Shown here piece after piece: positions 6,801-8,364 of a stretch of 8,364 nucleotides of DNA. A program made the position numbers and the translations under genes. The stretch's first letter is position 1; the number at the start of each line of letters is the position of its first letter. Below the pieces are notes generated by a model that was given only the letters and a program-made list of their open reading frames with translations, did not search any database and was not told the origin of the DNA. Source of the DNA: Polynucleobacter meluiroseus (GTDB lineage Bacteria; Bacteroidota; Bacteroidia; Flavobacteriales_D; Crocinitomicaceae); the NCBI GenBank assembly GCA_943328715.2, contig CALQBB020000018.1, positions 1 to 8,364 on the forward strand, given 5' to 3'.

Positions 6801-6910
6801 AAGGATTCGACCCTGATCTTGGTTCTTCAGGTGCGCTTTCTGCAGGAGTTGATTACGGATTTTATCCGCAAGCAAAAACATTCATGGGTGGTGTTCAATT
6901 AAAATTCTAA
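3818..6910 (+). CDS. SusC/RagA-family TonB-dependent outer-membrane transporter
   Basis: A complete 1030-residue outer-membrane beta-barrel that imports glycans or oligosaccharides with energy from TonB-ExbBD, working with the SusD lipoprotein encoded next. Domains in order: signal peptide (1-20, likely cut after AFS, mature N-terminus Gln21), a carboxypeptidase-regulatory-like Ig-type domain (~24-100), the EVVVGYG segment at the TonB-box region (104-110), a plug (~115-226) with SIRIRGLSTFGDNDPLILVDG and AAGNGV-like AANGVIIVETKKG, then the barrel to a C-terminal Phe (GGVQLKF). DQNGDGVIN near residue 849 is a recurrent acidic loop of SusC barrels. There is no N-terminal STN signalling domain, so direct control through an anti-sigma factor is unlikely, which fits the local repressor-type sites upstream. 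ATG 3818 is the only start that preserves the signal peptide. The susD start follows the stop by 3 nt. Family certain; substrate cannot be read from sequence. Confidence 0.97.
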   Translation: MIKKLFIQLLFIGFSGFAFSQEMSVTGFVKSEQNVGLPFVKVQVKGVTTGVTTDGTGFYRLKVSDAANSILLFTFTGYEKQEVKLNGRSTLDIVLIELVNNQKEVVVGYGTAKSREVTGATSKVDGENIEKMSVARVDQALQGQVAGVNIATNSGSPGGSSSIRIRGLSTFGDNDPLILVDGVVYDSEGLNALNPSDIKSINVLKDATAGIYGVRAANGVIIVETKKGNINSKPQVEYNAYWGQQQTSRKLDLLTAQEYAVIKNEMFAMGGQDMPFNNTNLGIGTPWQDSVFQTAPIQSHNLSISGGTLNTRYSIALGYFNQDGIVGGPKSNFSRYNARLNFSTDMSAKLKLNSVLLYSNDARSTLPENGIGSVLYNTINAFPNVPIRKPNGQFSYMEQVSDIINPIAQMQNQYNWNTANKIVGKEEFVYEFNDHLSFTNRVNYNVAFVDGKVFSPLVWYGDGKYANTAINDALESPTVELAPGVEINRGAAVYEERSTFVDLTYESFLNYEKTFAENHKIKGTAGVSIFQREGSSINGTAFGIPNNSVAYADISANTAQGGYLNNVGSWEFTERLVSSFLRAEYSFKEKYMFSGIVRRDGSSKFGANSRYGIFPTASAGWLLSEESFFKVKFIDYAKLRISYGVSGNDQIPNFAYRGLLNGEGVYVFDDLITQGVAIGRPSNPDLKWETTRQLNIGADFTFWKKLDFTTNYFIKNTFDLLFQPDVTAIIGSYGPGGYPPVINAGNVSNKGVELEFAYHLRKKKDFSTDLNFNVTTITNKVTKVPDGVDYIPGAGFSVGGDVATRFQEGYEIGYFFGYETAGIYQTQAEIDASPVVQDGAKPGDLIFVDQNGDGVINFNNDSDKTYLGSAIPDFTFGFSFNVRYKAFDLSGMLYSAIGQEIIRNYERQQPYANQLGYMVDRWTGEGSTNENPRVTTESTRNNLFSSYYVEDGSFARLKNVQLGYSFSAAKLKKIKVDSFRIYLSANNLFTLTRYQGFDPDLGSSGALSAGVDYGFYPQAKTFMGGVQLKF

Positions 6911-6913
6911 ACG

Positions 6914-8364
6914 ATGAGACTAATTCAAAAATCACTAATAATTACAGGACTAGTTATCCTTTCGCTTTCACAAACTGCTTGTGATAAGTTCCTTTCTGTT
7001 GACCCTCCATACACACAAGATGTGGAGAACTTCTTTCAAACTCCGGAGGATTATGACCGTGCATTAACTGGTGCATATGACATGCTGCAAGCATCCTTCT
7101 TAACCATGTGGATTGGAGAAATTGCTTCTGACAATGCCATCGCAGGTGGAGAAAGTGTGAACGATTCACCGGGATTACACCAAATCGATAACATGACTCA
7201 TGGTGGTGTAAATGTAGAGCTTAGAAACGTTTTTCGTTGGAATTACACGGGATTAACACGTGCAAACTACATCCTTGAAAACAAAGACAACATCGATTTT
7301 CCTGGAAAAGCACACATCATCGCAGAAGCGAAGTTCTTACGTGCTTACTATTACTTTGAGTTAGTGAAATACTTCGGAGATGTTCCATTGATCATCGACA
7401 GACGCATCGGTATTGAAGAAGCACTTCAAATCGCACGTTCACCAAAAGCAGAAGTATATGCGCAAATCGAAAAAGATTTGAAAGATGCTTCAGAAGTGTT
7501 GAATCCTGTTGCTAGTCAAAAAGGTAGAGCAACAAAAGGTGCAGCCATGTCTTTCCTTGGGAAAGTATACCTCTACCAAAATAAATTTACGGAAGCTGCT
7601 GCTACGTTTGACGAAGTTATTGCCTCTGGAAGTTATAGCTTAACTCCAAGTTATGTTGACTTGTTTTCCGTTGCAAATGAAAACAACAGCGAAACAGTAT
7701 TCGATGTAGAATACACAGGATTAGAAGGTGGAAGCTACGGATGTTTAATCTGTCTTGAAGGAAATGCAGCTGTTGGATTCCAAGGTATTCGTCAGTACAA
7801 TGGTCCAGTTTACGGAGATGGTAACAGCTACAACTTGCCAACGCAAGCGTTGTACGATGCCTTTAGTTCCATTGATGGACGTCGTGCTGCAACTGTTTTA
7901 GACATCGATGCATTTATCGCGACACAACCAAATGCTGCATCCATTACCTATGCAATTGGTGCGGGTGGACACACGGGATACTACAACAATAAATACATCA
8001 AACGCCAAGGTGAAATTGGACTTCCAGACAACGATTTAACAAGTCCAGTGAATTACCGCGTCATGCGCTATGCTGACGTACTTTTAATGGCTGCAGAGGC
8101 ACACTACCAACTTGGACACACATCTACTGCACAGCAGCTTGTTAATCAAGTGAGAGGACGTGCTAGTGTACCAGGAATTCCAGTTAATTCCATCGAAGTA
8201 ATCTACAAAGAACGTCGCTTCGAATTATCCGGTGAAGGTTTACGTTTCTTCGACTTAGTTCGAACAGGGCAAGCCGCAACCTACATCGATGGCTTTGTTA
8301 CAGGCAAACATGAATTATTCCCAATTCCGCAAGTTGAAATCGATTTAACAGGTGGTAATTGGTC
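6914..8364 (+). CDS. SusD/RagB-family glycan-binding lipoprotein (3' end just outside window)
   Basis: The frame is open from the ATG at 6914 to the window end (483 codons plus 2 bases). SusD proteins are surface lipoproteins that cap the SusC barrel and bind the glycan. Residues 1-22 form a lipoprotein signal ending LSLSQTA before Cys23, the lipidated residue; Gln at -3 makes the lipobox slightly irregular. RALTGAYDML (~51-60) and AEAKFLRAYYYFELVKYFGDVPLI (~137-160) are helical TPR-like signatures, RYADVLLMAAEAHYQLG (~384-400) belongs to the RagB/SusD C-terminal domain, and ERRFELSGEGLRFFDLVRTG (~433-452) and HELFPIPQ are family hallmarks. The last visible residues, GGNW, normally precede a QNPGY-like end, so only a few residues are missing. 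A CLIC motif at C277/C280 is unusual. The 3-nt gap to susC implies one transcript and coupled translation. Confidence 0.95.
   Translation, partial: MRLIQKSLIITGLVILSLSQTACDKFLSVDPPYTQDVENFFQTPEDYDRALTGAYDMLQASFLTMWIGEIASDNAIAGGESVNDSPGLHQIDNMTHGGVNVELRNVFRWNYTGLTRANYILENKDNIDFPGKAHIIAEAKFLRAYYYFELVKYFGDVPLIIDRRIGIEEALQIARSPKAEVYAQIEKDLKDASEVLNPVASQKGRATKGAAMSFLGKVYLYQNKFTEAAATFDEVIASGSYSLTPSYVDLFSVANENNSETVFDVEYTGLEGGSYGCLICLEGNAAVGFQGIRQYNGPVYGDGNSYNLPTQALYDAFSSIDGRRAATVLDIDAFIATQPNAASITYAIGAGGHTGYYNNKYIKRQGEIGLPDNDLTSPVNYRVMRYADVLLMAAEAHYQLGHTSTAQQLVNQVRGRASVPGIPVNSIEVIYKERRFELSGEGLRFFDLVRTGQAATYIDGFVTGKHELFPIPQVEIDLTGGNW

Noticed and set aside
1..8364. tRNA/rRNA genes, CRISPR arrays, insertion sequences or phage elements
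   Set aside because: No cloverleaf-like sequence, regularly spaced repeats, transposase or terminal inverted repeats with target duplications were seen.

Overview
The window reads as chromosomal DNA of a member of the Bacteroidota. The evidence is a SusC/SusD outer-membrane pair, promoter elements close to the Bacteroidota -33/-7 type (TTG spaced 19 bp from TAnnTTT), no recognisable Shine-Dalgarno sequences, and A+T-rich DNA. I cannot name a genus from sequence alone; Flavobacteriales or a relative is only a guess. All genes I can support lie on the + strand.

Layout: (1) positions 2-1345 hold the last ~447 codons of dxs (DXP synthase, isoprenoid precursor pathway), a housekeeping gene entering from the left. 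(2) 1346-1472 is a short intergenic stretch rich in inverted repeats: a long hairpin that probably ends dxs, plus a 25-bp dyad just before the next gene. (3) 1473-2897 encodes an inner-membrane sugar transporter of the major facilitator superfamily (FucP/GluP-like). After 17 nt comes 2915-3610, a NUDIX-domain protein with a C-terminal winged helix, i.e. an NrtR/AraR-like transcription regulator. (4) 3611-3817 is a regulatory region with two more dyads, two promoter-like elements and an excellent intrinsic terminator. (5) 3818-6910 is a complete SusC-type TonB-dependent transporter, followed after 3 nt by a SusD-type lipoprotein (6914 to the window end), which lacks only its last few residues.

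The most interesting signal is a shared operator-like palindrome, TTATTGT-N7-ACAATAA. It occurs once directly before the MFS gene and twice before susC, and I saw it nowhere else in the window. With the NUDIX regulator encoded between the two targets, this suggests a self-contained sugar-uptake regulon. SusCD would bring a glycan or sugar across the outer membrane, the MFS protein would carry the mono- or disaccharide across the inner membrane, and the NUDIX protein would sense a sugar or its metabolite and control both transcription units. The substrate is not determinable here; no glycoside hydrolase or catabolic enzyme lies inside the window, and such genes may follow susD.
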